From positions 176,929 through 240,928 of the forward strand of contig DASXLB010000004.1 in the NCBI GenBank assembly GCA_036496585.1: DNA of 64,000 nt, read 5' to 3'. How positions within the stretch are numbered: the first letter of the stretch is position 1; the number at the start of each line of letters is the position of its first letter. The translations under genes and the position numbers were made by a program. Of the stretch, positions 24,306 to 36,521 are shown in pieces. Source of the DNA: Vicinamibacterales bacterium (GTDB lineage: Bacteria > Acidobacteriota > Vicinamibacteria > Vicinamibacterales > 2-12-FULL-66-21). The notes below the pieces were generated by a model. It was not told where the DNA came from. It worked only from the letters and a program-made list of their open reading frames with translations, and did not search any database.

Positions 24306-25706
24306 TTACTTGCCGTTGGCCATCGAACCCAGGAACTCCGCGTTGCTCTTCGTCTTGCCCATCTTCGAGAGCAGCAGCTCCATGCCTTCGACGGGGGAGA
24401 GCGGGGTGAGCACCTTGCGCAGGACCCACGTGCGGTTGAGATCCTCTTTCGGGATGAGCAGCTCTTCCTTCCGCGTCCCGCTCTTCTGGATGTCGATGGC
24501 GGGGAACACGCGGCGGTCGGCGAGCTTGCGGTCGAGGTGAATCTCGAGGTTGCCGGTGCCCTTGAACTCTTCGAAGATCACTTCGTCCATTCGCGAGCCG
24601 GTATCGATGAGCGCGGTCGCGACGATGGTGAGGGAGCCGCCTTCTTCGATGTTTCTCGCGGCGCCGAAGAAGCGCTTCGGCCGCTGCAGGGCGTTGCTGT
24701 CGACGCCGCCCGACAGCACCTTGCCCGACGCCGGCACGATGGTGTTGTAGGCGCGGGCCAGACGGGTGACCGAGTCGAGCAGGATGACGACGTCCTTCTT
24801 GTGCTCGACGAGGCGCTTGGCCTTCTCGATCACCATCTCGGCGACCTGCACGTGGCGCTGGGCCGGCTCGTCGAAGGTCGACGAAATGACCTCGCCCTTC
24901 ACCGACCGCTGCATGTCGGTGACTTCTTCAGGCCGCTCGTCGATGAGCAGGACGATGAGGTAGACCTCGGGGTGATTGGCGGTGATGCTGTTGGCGATGT
25001 TCTGCAGCAGCATCGTCTTGCCGGTGCGCGGCGGCGCGACGATCAGCCCGCGCTGCCCCTTGCCGATCGGGACCATCAGGTCCATGACGCGCGCCGACAG
25101 GTTGTCGGACGCGGCCTCGAGCCGGATCCGCTCCTGCGGATAGAGCGGCGTCAGGTTCTCGAAGAAGACGCGATCGCGGATGCGGTCCGGCGGCTCGAAA
25201 TTGACCGCTTCGACCTTGATCAGCGCGAAGTAGCGCTCTCCCTCTTTGGGCTGGCGGATCTGGCCGCTGACGGTGTCGCCGGTCTGCAGGTCGAACTTGC
25301 GAATCTGCGAAGGGGAGACGTAGATGTCGTCGGGACCGGGCAGGTAGTTGTAGTTCGGTGCGCGGAGGAAACCGAAGCCGTCGGGCAGGGTTTCGAGCAC
25401 CCCCTCGGAGAAGAGGTTGCCGGACTTTTCGGCGCGGCAGCGCAGGATCTGGAAGATCAGCTCCTGCTTGCGCATGCCGGTGACGCCCGGCACGTCGAGC
25501 TGCTTGGCGATCTTGGTCAGCTCCTGGGTGCTCATCTCCTTGAGCGTCGCCAGGTCGACCTTGGTTTCCGGCCCAGGGGAGGACCGCGGCGCCGCCGGCG
25601 GCGCTTGTTCCGGTTGTTCCGCCTTGGCCTCGGGTTTGGCCTCCTTGGCCGGAGCGGGTCGTTCCGCTACCGCCTGCGCCTGCTCAGTCTTGCTATCAGT
25701 GTCCAC
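24306..25706 (-). CDS. rho: Transcription termination factor Rho
   Basis: 466 residues if started at GTG 25706. The frame is open to 25868, but the extra 54 residues lie wholly inside engB in another frame and look like its shadow, so GTG 25706, which overlaps the engB end by 40 nt, is preferred; AAGGA lies 11 nt upstream. Layout: a Lys/Glu/Ala/Pro-rich linker, the N-terminal helical domain ([16 protein letters not shown]), the cold-shock-like RNA-binding domain ([25 protein letters not shown]), then the hexameric ATPase with Walker [19 protein letters not shown], the Q/R-loop region and [18 protein letters not shown]. Rho loads on untranslated RNA and terminates transcription. It is the last gene of the block and itself ends at an intrinsic terminator. 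Confidence 0.95.
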   Translation of the reverse strand: MDTDSKTEQAQAVAERPAPAKEAKPEAKAEQPEQAPPAAPRSSPGPETKVDLATLKEMSTQELTKIAKQLDVPGVTGMRKQELIFQILRCRAEKSGNLFSEGVLETLPDGFGFLRAPNYNYLPGPDDIYVSPSQIRKFDLQTGDTVSGQIRQPKEGERYFALIKVEAVNFEPPDRIRDRVFFENLTPLYPQERIRLEAASDNLSARVMDLMVPIGKGQRGLIVAPPRTGKTMLLQNIANSITANHPEVYLIVLLIDERPEEVTDMQRSVKGEVISSTFDEPAQRHVQVAEMVIEKAKRLVEHKKDVVILLDSVTRLARAYNTIVPASGKVLSGGVDSNALQRPKRFFGAARNIEEGGSLTIVATALIDTGSRMDEVIFEEFKGTGNLEIHLDRKLADRRVFPAIDIQKSGTRKEELLIPKEDLNRTWVLRKVLTPLSPVEGMELLLSKMGKTKSNAEFLGSMANGK

Positions 25707-26278
25707 AGATCGTCCAGTCCTTCGCCGCTGACCGCCGCTGTCGGGGTTACGGCCGTTGTTCCGAGTTGCCGTTCCAGGTCCTTGAGATTCCTGGTCCGTT
25801 CGCTGCGCGACAGTTTGTCGATCTTCGTCGCCACCGTCGCCGTTTGCACGTGGAGTGTCTTCAGCCATGCCGCCGCATCCAGATCAGATTCGAGTCCCGG
25901 GTGCCGTGCGTCGACGAGATGCAGGACCCCGGCGATCCCGTCGAACGTGAAATATCCTTCCGCGATCCGCCGCAGCTCTTCGACCGATTCGCGGCCGCCG
26001 CGCGCATACCCATAACCGGGGAGATCGGCCAGGTGCACGCTCCAGCGGCCTGGACCGCCAGGGCCGCCATCGACCTCGAAGCGATACAGGTTCGCGAGCC
26101 GCGTCTTGCCGGCCGCCGCGCTCGTCCGGGCGAGGGACCGGTTCCTCGCGAGCGCGTTGATCAACGACGATTTCCCGACATTGGACCGCCCGACGAGCGC
26201 CACGTGCGGCACGCCGTCGTGCGGAACATCTCCAGCCCCGGTCGCGCTCGTGACGAACCGCGCCTCGACCACCTTCAT
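25667..26278 (-). CDS. engB: Ribosome biogenesis GTP-binding protein EngB (YihA/YsxC)
   Basis: 203 residues. GTPase motifs in order: G1 GRSNVGKSS, a TRLANLY G2 region (threonine after AAAGK), G3 DLPGYGYA, G4 TKIDKL, and a G5-like AVSGEG near the end. The length and [12 protein letters not shown] block match YihA, a small GTPase needed for 50S subunit maturation. It follows lon by 71 nt and overlaps the probable rho start by 40 nt, so the pair may be translationally coupled. The lon-engB adjacency is a common bacterial arrangement. Confidence 0.93.
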   Translation of the reverse strand: MKVVEARFVTSATGAGDVPHDGVPHVALVGRSNVGKSSLINALARNRSLARTSAAAGKTRLANLYRFEVDGGPGGPGRWSVHLADLPGYGYARGGRESVEELRRIAEGYFTFDGIAGVLHLVDARHPGLESDLDAAAWLKTLHVQTATVATKIDKLSRSERTRNLKDLERQLGTTAVTPTAAVSGEGLDDLWTLIARLSRRRR

Positions 26279-26349
26279 GTCAATGACGACGGACGACCAT
26301 CGTCATTCGCCAGTCAGCATGTGTGACGCGGCACGTCCTGGCGGCGCAC

Positions 26350-28728
<2,379 letters not shown>

Positions 28729-28771
28729 TCGTTAGTACAGACTGACACGGCAGATGTGCCGATTGCTCACG

Positions 28772-28788
28772 GGCGATGGGCTATCGCC
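28772..28788. terminator. Small hairpin between clpX and lon
   Basis: GGCGAT-GGGCT-ATCGCC, 6-bp stem with a 5-nt loop, 8 nt after the clpX stop. There is no T-run, so it may be a partial terminator, an mRNA-processing site or chance. Confidence 0.3.
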
Positions 28789-28796
28789 AATGCCGA

Positions 28797-30047
<1,251 letters not shown>

Positions 30048-30052
30048 GGAAG

Positions 30053-30661
30053 TCAGGCCCGTTTGCGGATGACGTCGTCAATAATACCGTATTCCTTCCC
30101 CTGCTCGGCCGACATGATGTAGTCCCGTTCCGTGTCGTCCTGGATGCGCTTGAGGGGCTGGCCGGAGTGTTCGGCCAGGATCTGGTTCAGCCGCTCGCGC
30201 GTGCGAAGCAGTTCCCGGGCGTGGATGTCGATGTCGGTGGTCTGCCCGCCGAGGCCCTGGACCCACGGCTGGTGGATCAGGATGCGCGAATTGGGCAGGG
30301 AAAAGCGCTTGCCGTGGGTGCCCGACGCCAGCAGCACGGCCGCCACCGACGCCGCCTGGCCCAGGCAATAGGTGTGGACGTCCGGCTTGATGAACTGCAT
30401 CGTGTCGTAGATGGCCATGCCGGCCGTGACGACGCCGCCCGGGCTGTTGATGTAGAGCAGGATGTCGCGATCCGGATCTTCCGCCTCGAGGAACAGCATC
30501 TGGGCGATCACCAGATTGGCGACGTTGTCGTCAATCGGCGTGCCGATGAAGATGATGCTGTCCTTCAGGAGGCGCGAAAAAATGTCGTAAGCGCGCTCTC
30601 CGCGGTTGGTCTGTTCGACCACCATCGGGATCAGTTGCGAATAAGAAGAAGAATAAGCCAT
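30053..30661 (-). CDS. clpP: ClpP, proteolytic subunit of ClpXP
   Basis: 202 residues. Catalytic Ser105 in GQAASVA and His130 in ILIHQPW, with the Asp in the following [19 protein letters not shown]...IQDDTERD region, form the usual triad. [26 protein letters not shown] is the conserved N-terminus of the mature protein, so the first dozen residues ([12 protein letters not shown]) are probably a processed propeptide. It assembles as a tetradecameric chamber with ClpX. It lies between tig and clpX, as in many bacteria. Confidence 0.97.
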   Translation of the reverse strand: MAYSSSYSQLIPMVVEQTNRGERAYDIFSRLLKDSIIFIGTPIDDNVANLVIAQMLFLEAEDPDRDILLYINSPGGVVTAGMAIYDTMQFIKPDVHTYCLGQAASVAAVLLASGTHGKRFSLPNSRILIHQPWVQGLGGQTTDIDIHARELLRTRERLNQILAEHSGQPLKRIQDDTERDYIMSAEQGKEYGIIDDVIRKRA

Positions 30662-30725
30662 GCGAAACGCGTTTCAGCGGGACGTGGACGGCTGTTTGTT
30701 GGGGGAGCGGCCGGAACCGGAAGTC

Positions 30726-32045
30726 TTACGTTTGTACGATAGTAGCACGCGACAGCAGGAAGTCAATTGCGCGCTCCCGGCGCAGCCCCGCATACAGCCT
30801 GCCAATGCCGCCCTCCTTTTCGAGCTTCGCGCGGACCGCCGCAGGCGTGCGGCCGGTGCGCTCGGCATACCTGCCAATCTCCGCGTCCACGTCCTCGTGG
30901 GCCACGGCGAGCTGTTCGCGGCGCGCCACCTCGTCGAGCACCAGCGCCCCGCTCACCGCCTCCGCGGCGGCCTCCTTCTGGCGCCCGCGGAATTCCTCCC
31001 AGTTGATGTTCGTCTGCATCGGATCGATCTGCTGCTCGATCAGACGACGGACGAACTCCTCGACGCGGCGGTCGATCTCGCGTTCGAGCAGCGCCTCGGG
31101 CACCTCGAACGACACGCGTTCGGCGAGCTGCTTCATCAGCGCGCCGCGCAGCTCCCGGTCCGCCTCGTGCTTCGCCTCATGCTCGAGGTCCTCGCGCACG
31201 CGCTGGCGGAGCGCGTCGAGCGAGGCGAAATCGCCCAGGTCCTTCGCGAACTCGTCGTCGAGCTCCGGCACGATGCGCCGGCGGATCGCCTTGACCACGA
31301 CGTCGTAGGCCACCGTCTTGCCGGCGAGCTCGGTGACCGCGTAGTCGTCCGGATACCGGATGTCGAACGACTTGTGCGCTCCCGCCTCGAGCCCGAACAG
31401 CTGCGCGTCGAACCCCGGGGGATTCGCCGTCGCCCCGATATCGACCGTCACGCTCTCGTGCCGATCCGTCTTCTCCTCGCCGCCCGCGGCGGGCGCGTCG
31501 GTCAGCACGATGGCCGGCGCCGCACGCTCCGTGCGCACCAGATCCATCAGCACCGAATCCCCGTCGCCGACGCCGCGCCCCTCGACCGGCTCGTAGCGCG
31601 CCGACCGCTCGCGCAGCCCTTCGAGCGCCTGGCCGACCGCCGTGTCTCCCACCGCCAGGCTGCCGCGCGACAGTTGCAGCGTCGCGTAGTCTCCCGGATC
31701 GATCGGCGGCACCGTGTCGAAGGACGCCGTGAACCGCAGCGGCTGCCCCTCTTCGACGACGACGTCCTTGATGTCGGGCGTGTCCACCGGCTCGACGCCG
31801 CGCTCGCGGAGTGCCTCGTCGACGGCCCGGGGGATGAGCCCGTGCGCGACGTCGTGCAGGATCTGCTCGCGGAACCGCTGCCGGACCACCTTGGGCGGCA
31901 CCTTGCCGGGACGGAACCCGGGGATGCGCGCCGTCTTCCCGTAATCGCGCGTGACCTTGTCGATTTCCTGATCGACGACCTCACTGTCGATCTCCACCAC
32001 CAGGTTCTTGCGCGTGTCGTTGACGTCGACGAATTCTGTTTTCAT
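30726..32045 (-). CDS. tig: Trigger factor
   Basis: 439 residues from ATG 32045. The N-terminal ribosome-binding domain carries the signature GFRPGKVP. The middle FKBP-like prolyl isomerase domain is recognisable by GDSVLMDLVRTERA...DAQLFGLEAGAHKSFDIRYPDDY, and the C-terminal helical chaperone domain ends in the ALLEREIDRRVEEFVRRLI region. Ribosome-associated chaperone for nascent chains. It is the first protein gene of the tig-clpP-clpX-lon block, downstream of a tRNA-Leu gene on the same strand. The final residues (RATIVQT) are unremarkable. Confidence 0.95.
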   Translation of the reverse strand: MKTEFVDVNDTRKNLVVEIDSEVVDQEIDKVTRDYGKTARIPGFRPGKVPPKVVRQRFREQILHDVAHGLIPRAVDEALRERGVEPVDTPDIKDVVVEEGQPLRFTASFDTVPPIDPGDYATLQLSRGSLAVGDTAVGQALEGLRERSARYEPVEGRGVGDGDSVLMDLVRTERAAPAIVLTDAPAAGGEEKTDRHESVTVDIGATANPPGFDAQLFGLEAGAHKSFDIRYPDDYAVTELAGKTVAYDVVVKAIRRRIVPELDDEFAKDLGDFASLDALRQRVREDLEHEAKHEADRELRGALMKQLAERVSFEVPEALLEREIDRRVEEFVRRLIEQQIDPMQTNINWEEFRGRQKEAAAEAVSGALVLDEVARREQLAVAHEDVDAEIGRYAERTGRTPAAVRAKLEKEGGIGRLYAGLRRERAIDFLLSRATIVQT

Positions 32046-32068
32046 TCGGATCTATCGGCCGCTTGAAT

Positions 32069-32088
32069 CGGGCGCAGTGCCCGTTTTT
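32069..32088 (+). terminator. Terminator-like hairpin antisense to the tig leader
   Basis: CGGGC-GCAGT-GCCCG followed by TTTTT on the plus strand, 24 bp upstream of the minus-strand tig start. No plus-strand gene precedes it, so it might stop antisense transcription, or be chance; on the minus strand it would be a leader hairpin. Confidence 0.35.
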
Positions 32089-32203
32089 CACGGATTGGCT
32101 AACTATCGTGTCCGGCGCGCGTCTGACGCCGCGTACCCGGCACCAGGTCGCGTCCCCCCAAAACCACTCGAGCCCATCCATTCGAGCGACGGGAGCGGAG
32201 GCG

Positions 32204-32287
32204 TGCGAAAGGGGGGAGTCGAACCCCCACGGCCTTTCGGCCACCGGATCCTAAGTCCGGCGCGTCTGCCAGTTCCGCCACTCTCGC
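32204..32287 (-). tRNA. tRNA-Leu (anticodon UAG)
   Basis: On the minus strand the acceptor arm GCGAGAG pairs with CTTTCGC (one G-T pair). The anticodon stem CCGGA/TCCGG encloses the loop CTTAGGA, giving anticodon UAG, which reads CUA and related Leu codons. A long variable arm (GGCCGAAAGGCC) marks a class II tRNA, and the T-arm GGGGG-TTCGACT-CCCCC is perfect. CCA is not encoded. It lies 158 bp upstream of tig on the same strand. Confidence 0.95.
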
Positions 32288-32528
32288 CCACTCGACTCTC
32301 GCTCCACGCAGGGGGGGCCGGCTTACCGCAGCCGTCTAGCGTAGCACATGCAATAAAGGACATTCCCCCTGTAAATAACGGAGGTTCTCCCTGTAGGACT
32401 CCGCTACGCCTCAACCGGGTACGGCGGCCGCTCTTTCGGCTAACAGCCTCTGGCTTGGTTCCTGCAACCACCCCCGGCGTGAATTCGTACGTCGGGCGGC
32501 CCAGCAGCCCGACAGGAGGATGAGACTC

Positions 32529-33101
32529 ATGAAGCGACTTCTGACAGCAATGGGATGTGTCGCGGCGTTCGCCGTCGGCCTCGCGGCTCAGTCGACCGCG
32601 ACCGGCACGTCCGGCGCGGCCTCGCAGAGCGCGACCACGCAGGCCGGCCAGCGCGGCGGCGGGCCGCGCACCATCACCGGGTGCGTGAAAGCCGGCGACA
32701 CCGCCGACACCTACATGCTCACCAATATCGAAGGGATGGGTGGACGCGGCGCCGGCGCGGCGGCCAGCAGCACGACCGCCAGCACGAGCGGCTCCGCCAC
32801 GAGTGATACCGCCGCCGCGGGCGCCGCCATGCAGGGCGGCCGCGGTATGACGAGCCTGATGCTGAGCGCCGACTCGAGCGTCGATCTCAAGGCCCACGTC
32901 GGCCACAAGGTCGAGGTGACCGGCAGCCTCGCGGGCGGCGGACGCCGCGGCGGCACCGACGCGGCCGCCGGCAGCACCACCACATCGGGCACGGCCAGCG
33001 GAACGAACGCAGCCGGCACCACCGGTACAGAGGGCGGCGCCCGTGGAATGCGCTCGATGACGGTGACCTCGCTGAAGATGGTCAGCGACAGCTGCAGCTA
33101 G
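32529..33101 (+). CDS. Small secreted Ala/Gly/Thr-rich protein, unknown
   Basis: 190 residues. ATG 32529 is chosen because AGGAGG at 32514-32519 sits 9 nt before it; the other ATG at 32520 directly abuts that sequence. Signal peptide MKRLLTAMGCVAAFAVGLAAQ. The mature protein alternates low-complexity Ser/Thr/Ala/Gly stretches with two structured pieces, RTITGCVKAGDTADTYMLTNIEG and VDLKAHVGHKVEVTGSLAGG, a pattern I have seen in uncharacterised acidobacterial exported proteins. Function unknown. The 241-bp stretch between the tRNA and this gene shows no other gene. Confidence 0.78.
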   Translation: MKRLLTAMGCVAAFAVGLAAQSTATGTSGAASQSATTQAGQRGGGPRTITGCVKAGDTADTYMLTNIEGMGGRGAGAAASSTTASTSGSATSDTAAAGAAMQGGRGMTSLMLSADSSVDLKAHVGHKVEVTGSLAGGGRRGGTDAAAGSTTTSGTASGTNAAGTTGTEGGARGMRSMTVTSLKMVSDSCS

Positions 33102-33130
33102 ACGGCAGCAGGAGAAGGTAGCAAGTAGAG

Positions 33131-33160
33131 ACGCCAGCCCGCACGATGTCGGGCTGGCGT
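33131..33160 (+). terminator. Perfect 11-bp terminator-like hairpin
   Basis: ACGCCAGCCCG (33131-33141) pairs perfectly with 33150-33160 around an 8-nt loop, 29 nt after the preceding stop. Followed by TCCC rather than a T-run, so termination efficiency is uncertain. Confidence 0.55.
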
Positions 33161-33219
33161 TCCCACGTACAGCAGCCATCGGCGGTTGGATTTCCTACCT
33201 CGCGACGGCGGAGGCTCCC

Positions 33220-34074
33220 ATGGCGCGTTCGATGTGGAAAGGATCTCTCGCGTTCGGACTGGTGAGTATTCCGGTCGAGCTGTACAGCGCGACGCGCGAT
33301 CACCGGCCGAAGTTCCGGCTGCTGCACGCGAAGGACGAAGAGCCGGTCCGCTACGAGCGCGTCTGCCAGAAAGAGGGGAAGCCCGTCGCCTGGGAGGATC
33401 TGGTCAAAGGTTACGAATACGCGAAACACCAGTTCGTCGTGCTGACCAAGGACGACTTCAAGACGGCGGCGCTGGAGAAGACGAAGACGATAGACATCAT
33501 GGACTTCGTCGATCCGAAGGAGATCGACGAGCGCTACTTTGAGACGCCTTATTATCTGACGCCCGGCACCGGGGCAGATCGGTCGTATGCCTTGCTGCGG
33601 GAGGCGATCCGTCAGTCGGGGCGCGTCGGGGTCGCGAAAGTCATCCTGCGCGACGCGCAGCACCTCGCCGCCATCGAGGCGATCGGCGACGCGCTCGTGC
33701 TCACCATGATGCGCTTTGCCGACGAACTGGTCGATTTGTCCGAGTTCCGTTTTCCCAAGCACTCGGGCAGCCGGGCCGCCGAGCTGACCATGGCCCGCCA
33801 CCTGATCGGAAGTTTCGAGGCGGCGTGGGATCCCCGCAAGTACACTGACGAATACAAGGAGAACCTGATGCGGCTCATCGAGGCGAAAATGAAGGGCAAG
33901 GCGCCCAGGTTCGTCGCCGAGGATCACGGGCCGAAGCAGGCCGAAGTCGTCGATCTGATGGCCCGGCTGCGCGCCTCGCTCAAGGGCAGGCGCGCCGCCC
34001 CGAAGCCCAAGCACGCGGGATCCACGCGCCGGGCCGGCGCGTCGAAACGACCGAAAGGAAAGCGCGTAGCATAA
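33220..34074 (+). CDS. ku: Ku protein, bacterial non-homologous end joining
   Basis: 284 residues. The Ku core is clear from the first residues: MARSMWKGSLAFGLVSIPVELYSAT, then the conserved VCQKEGKPVAWEDLVKGYEYAKHQFVVL and RYFETPYYLTPG blocks, and the C-terminal PRKYTDEYKENLMRLIEAK motif. A basic tail (KGRRAAPKPKHAG...KRPKGKRVA) follows and probably contacts DNA. Bacterial Ku binds double-strand ends as a homodimer and recruits the ligase LigD. No ligD is in this window; the adjacent downstream genes are for ergothioneine, starting 5 nt later. The terminator-like hairpin upstream suggests it starts a new transcription unit. Confidence 0.95.
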   Translation: MARSMWKGSLAFGLVSIPVELYSATRDHRPKFRLLHAKDEEPVRYERVCQKEGKPVAWEDLVKGYEYAKHQFVVLTKDDFKTAALEKTKTIDIMDFVDPKEIDERYFETPYYLTPGTGADRSYALLREAIRQSGRVGVAKVILRDAQHLAAIEAIGDALVLTMMRFADELVDLSEFRFPKHSGSRAAELTMARHLIGSFEAAWDPRKYTDEYKENLMRLIEAKMKGKAPRFVAEDHGPKQAEVVDLMARLRASLKGRRAAPKPKHAGSTRRAGASKRPKGKRVA

Positions 34075-34078
34075 CCAG

Positions 34079-35425
34079 ATGCCGACGATGACCCGCGTCG
34101 ACGCCACCGCCGCGGCCGCATGGTACCGCCGCAACCGCGCGCGCTCCGCGGCCCTCTTCGACATGATCGATCCGTCGGCGTACTACACCCGACCGATCGC
34201 GCTGCGTAACCCGATCGTGTTCTACGAAGGGCACCTGCCGGCGTTCAGCGTCCTCGCGTTCCTGCAGCGGGGCCTCGGACGCGGCCCGATCGACGTGCGG
34301 TTCGAGAGGCTGTTCGAGCGCGGCATCGATCCCGATTCGGTCGATGCGGCGGTGCCGCGCAGCGGCGCGTCGACGGTGTGGCCGGCCCGCGACGAGGTGC
34401 GCGCGTTCGGCCGCGCCTGCGACGAGGCGGTGATCGCCGCGCTCGCCGATCTGCCGGCGGCGGCAGGGGCCATCGAAGGGCTCTACACCGCCCTCGAGCA
34501 CGAGGCGATGCACCAGGAGACGCTCCTCTACATGTGGCATCGGCTGCCGTACGCGTCCAAGCGCGCGGTCGGCTCTCTGCGCGGCGAGCGCCCGCTGTCC
34601 GATGGCCGACATCCAATCGTCGACGGGCGCTCCTCGGGTGGTGGTGCGGCCACTCTGGCGGCGGTCGTCGTCCCGGATGGCGACGCCGTACTCGGCGCCG
34701 ATCGGTCGGTCGCTGCCTTCGGCTGGGACAACGAGTTCGATCGGCATGTGTCGCACGTGCCGTCCTTCGAAGTCGACGCGCAGCCGACCACCAACGCGCA
34801 GTTCCTCGAGTTCCTGGACGCCGACGGTTATCGCCGCCGCGACCTGTGGAGCGACGAAGGCTGGGACTGGATTCAGTCGGAGCGAGTGCAACATCCGGCC
34901 TTCTGGTTAGCCGCCGATCCGTCGGATATCGGTGACGGCTCTGGGGCCATCGGACGGCGATGGCTCTGGCGAGGCATGTTCAGCTGCGAGCCTCTCCCAT
35001 CGAACGCGCCCGTCTATGTCAGTCACGCGGAGGCCTCCGCCTACGCCGCCTGGAAAGGGCGGCGGCTGATCACCGAAGCCGAGTGGCACCGCGCCGCGGA
35101 AGGGGCGACCATGGGCCACGCCGATTTCGCCGGCTTCGATCCCGTCGACAACGGGTCCTTCCCTGGCGGCGCCAGCCTGCATGGCGTGCAGGATCTCGTC
35201 GGCAACGGGTGGGAGTGGACGTCGACGATCTTCGGGCCGTTCGACGGCTTCGCGCCGATGCGGTCGTATCCGGAATATTCCGCCGACTTCTTCGACGGCC
35301 GCCACTACGTGATGAAGGGCGCGTCGCCCGCCACGGCGCGCGAGCTGATTCGTCCGAGTTTCCGAAACTGGTTCCGTGGCAATTATCCGTATGTCTACGC
35401 GAAGTTCCGAACAGCTCGCGGCTGA
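34079..35425 (+). CDS. egtB: EgtB-like iron-dependent sulfoxide synthase (ergothioneine)
   Basis: 448 residues. The N-terminal DinB-like domain contributes the three-histidine iron site: His52 in YEGHLPAF, and His141 and His145 in EHEAMHQETLLYMW, the arrangement of EgtB. The C-terminal formylglycine-generating-enzyme-like domain is recognised by FEVDAQPTTNAQFLEFL, RRLITEAEWHRAAEG and NGWEWTSTIF. EgtB joins a sulfur donor to trimethylhistidine with oxygen. The neighbouring egtD gene, whose start overlaps this end by 35 nt, makes that substrate. OvoA- or SenA-type relatives are alternatives, but the egtD partner argues for ergothioneine. The sulfur donor cannot be decided from sequence. Confidence 0.88.
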   Translation: MPTMTRVDATAAAAWYRRNRARSAALFDMIDPSAYYTRPIALRNPIVFYEGHLPAFSVLAFLQRGLGRGPIDVRFERLFERGIDPDSVDAAVPRSGASTVWPARDEVRAFGRACDEAVIAALADLPAAAGAIEGLYTALEHEAMHQETLLYMWHRLPYASKRAVGSLRGERPLSDGRHPIVDGRSSGGGAATLAAVVVPDGDAVLGADRSVAAFGWDNEFDRHVSHVPSFEVDAQPTTNAQFLEFLDADGYRRRDLWSDEGWDWIQSERVQHPAFWLAADPSDIGDGSGAIGRRWLWRGMFSCEPLPSNAPVYVSHAEASAYAAWKGRRLITEAEWHRAAEGATMGHADFAGFDPVDNGSFPGGASLHGVQDLVGNGWEWTSTIFGPFDGFAPMRSYPEYSADFFDGRHYVMKGASPATARELIRPSFRNWFRGNYPYVYAKFRTARG

Positions 35426-36377
35426 GTTCGCGGCCGACGTGCGGCGCGATCTCGCGCTGACGCCGAGACAGCTGCAGTCGAAATACCTGTACGACGCGCT
35501 CGGCTCGTCGTTGTTCGAAGCCATCTGCCGCCTGCCGTGGTACCGCATCACCGGTGCGGAGCGCCATCTCCTCGAATCGCACGCCGACGACATCGTCGAA
35601 GCCGTGGCCGGCCCTGCGGCGACGGCCGCGTCGAGCCCCGGCCCGCTCATCGTCGAGCTGGGGTGCGGCAGCGGCGAAAAGATCGTGATTCTGGCGGAAG
35701 CGCTGCAGGCGGCTGGCCGTCGGGGCCGCGTCCACCTCATCGACATCTCGAGCCAGGCGCTCGAGCAGTCGGAGCGGACGCTCGGCCGGCTCCGGCACAT
35801 CTCGGTCGTCGGCCATCGCGACACCTATGAGGCCGGCCTGCGCGAGGCGGCGCGGCAGCGCGATCCCGACAGCCCGATGCTCGTCCTCCTGCTCGGCTCG
35901 AACATCGGCAATTTCGACGCGCCGGCGGCGGCGCAGTTCCTGCGCGCGATCCGCCTGGCGCTGGCCCCGGGCGACGCGCTGCTGCTCGGCGCCGACCTCG
36001 TCAAGCCGGAGCGCGAACTGCAGCTCGCCTATGACGATCCGCTCGGCGTCACGGCGGCGTTCAACCGCAACCTGCTCGTCCGCATCAACCGCGAGCTGGC
36101 TGGCACGTTCGACCTCGACGCGTTCGCGCACGTTGCGGTCTGGAACCGCCGCGAACACCGCGTCGAGATGCACCTCGAGAGCCGCCGCGACCAGCGCGTC
36201 ACGATCGACGGGTGGAGCGTCGCGTTCGCGATCGGGGAGCGGATCTGGACGGAGAGCTCGTACAAGTACGCGCCGGATCAGATCGTCGAGATGGGGGCGC
36301 GGGCCGGCTTCGGCATCACCGAGCAGTGGATCGACGAGCCCGCGCGTTTCGCGTTGAATCTGTTCGCCGCGATCTGA
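35391..36377 (+). CDS. egtD: L-histidine N(alpha)-methyltransferase
   Basis: 328 residues from ATG 35391; a GTG 15 nt upstream is also possible. Both overlap the egtB end, indicating translational coupling. SAM-binding motif I is LIVELGCGSGEK, with LIDISSQALEQS as motif II, and the LLGSNIGNFD block is diagnostic of EgtD-type methyltransferases. The N-terminal PRQLQSKYLYDALGSSLFEAICRLPWY is equally typical. It trimethylates histidine to hercynine in the first step of ergothioneine synthesis. EgtA/EgtC homologues are not seen nearby, so the short two-gene route is likely. Confidence 0.93.
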   Translation: MSTRSSEQLAAEFAADVRRDLALTPRQLQSKYLYDALGSSLFEAICRLPWYRITGAERHLLESHADDIVEAVAGPAATAASSPGPLIVELGCGSGEKIVILAEALQAAGRRGRVHLIDISSQALEQSERTLGRLRHISVVGHRDTYEAGLREAARQRDPDSPMLVLLLGSNIGNFDAPAAAQFLRAIRLALAPGDALLLGADLVKPERELQLAYDDPLGVTAAFNRNLLVRINRELAGTFDLDAFAHVAVWNRREHRVEMHLESRRDQRVTIDGWSVAFAIGERIWTESSYKYAPDQIVEMGARAGFGITEQWIDEPARFALNLFAAI

Positions 36378-36404
36378 ATTCCCTTTTCTAGCCATCCCGC
36401 GTGA

Positions 36405-36422
36405 ACGGGCGGCTCCGCCCGT
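36405..36422 (+). terminator. Hairpin after egtD
   Basis: ACGGGCGG-CT-CCGCCCGT, a palindrome 28 nt after the egtD stop. No T-run follows; a weak terminator or processing site at best. Confidence 0.35.
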
Positions 36423-36521
36423 GCGCAGCCTCTCGCGCATCGCGCCTTTCCAGGACCAATGCCGCGTCGCGACACTTCCTTGCAAACCCGCGCGCGCTCG
36501 ACCCCGTCTAAGGAAGGGTCG

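Noticed and set aside
25707..25868. 54-residue N-terminal extension of Rho
   Set aside because: Lies entirely inside engB in another frame and looks like its shadow.
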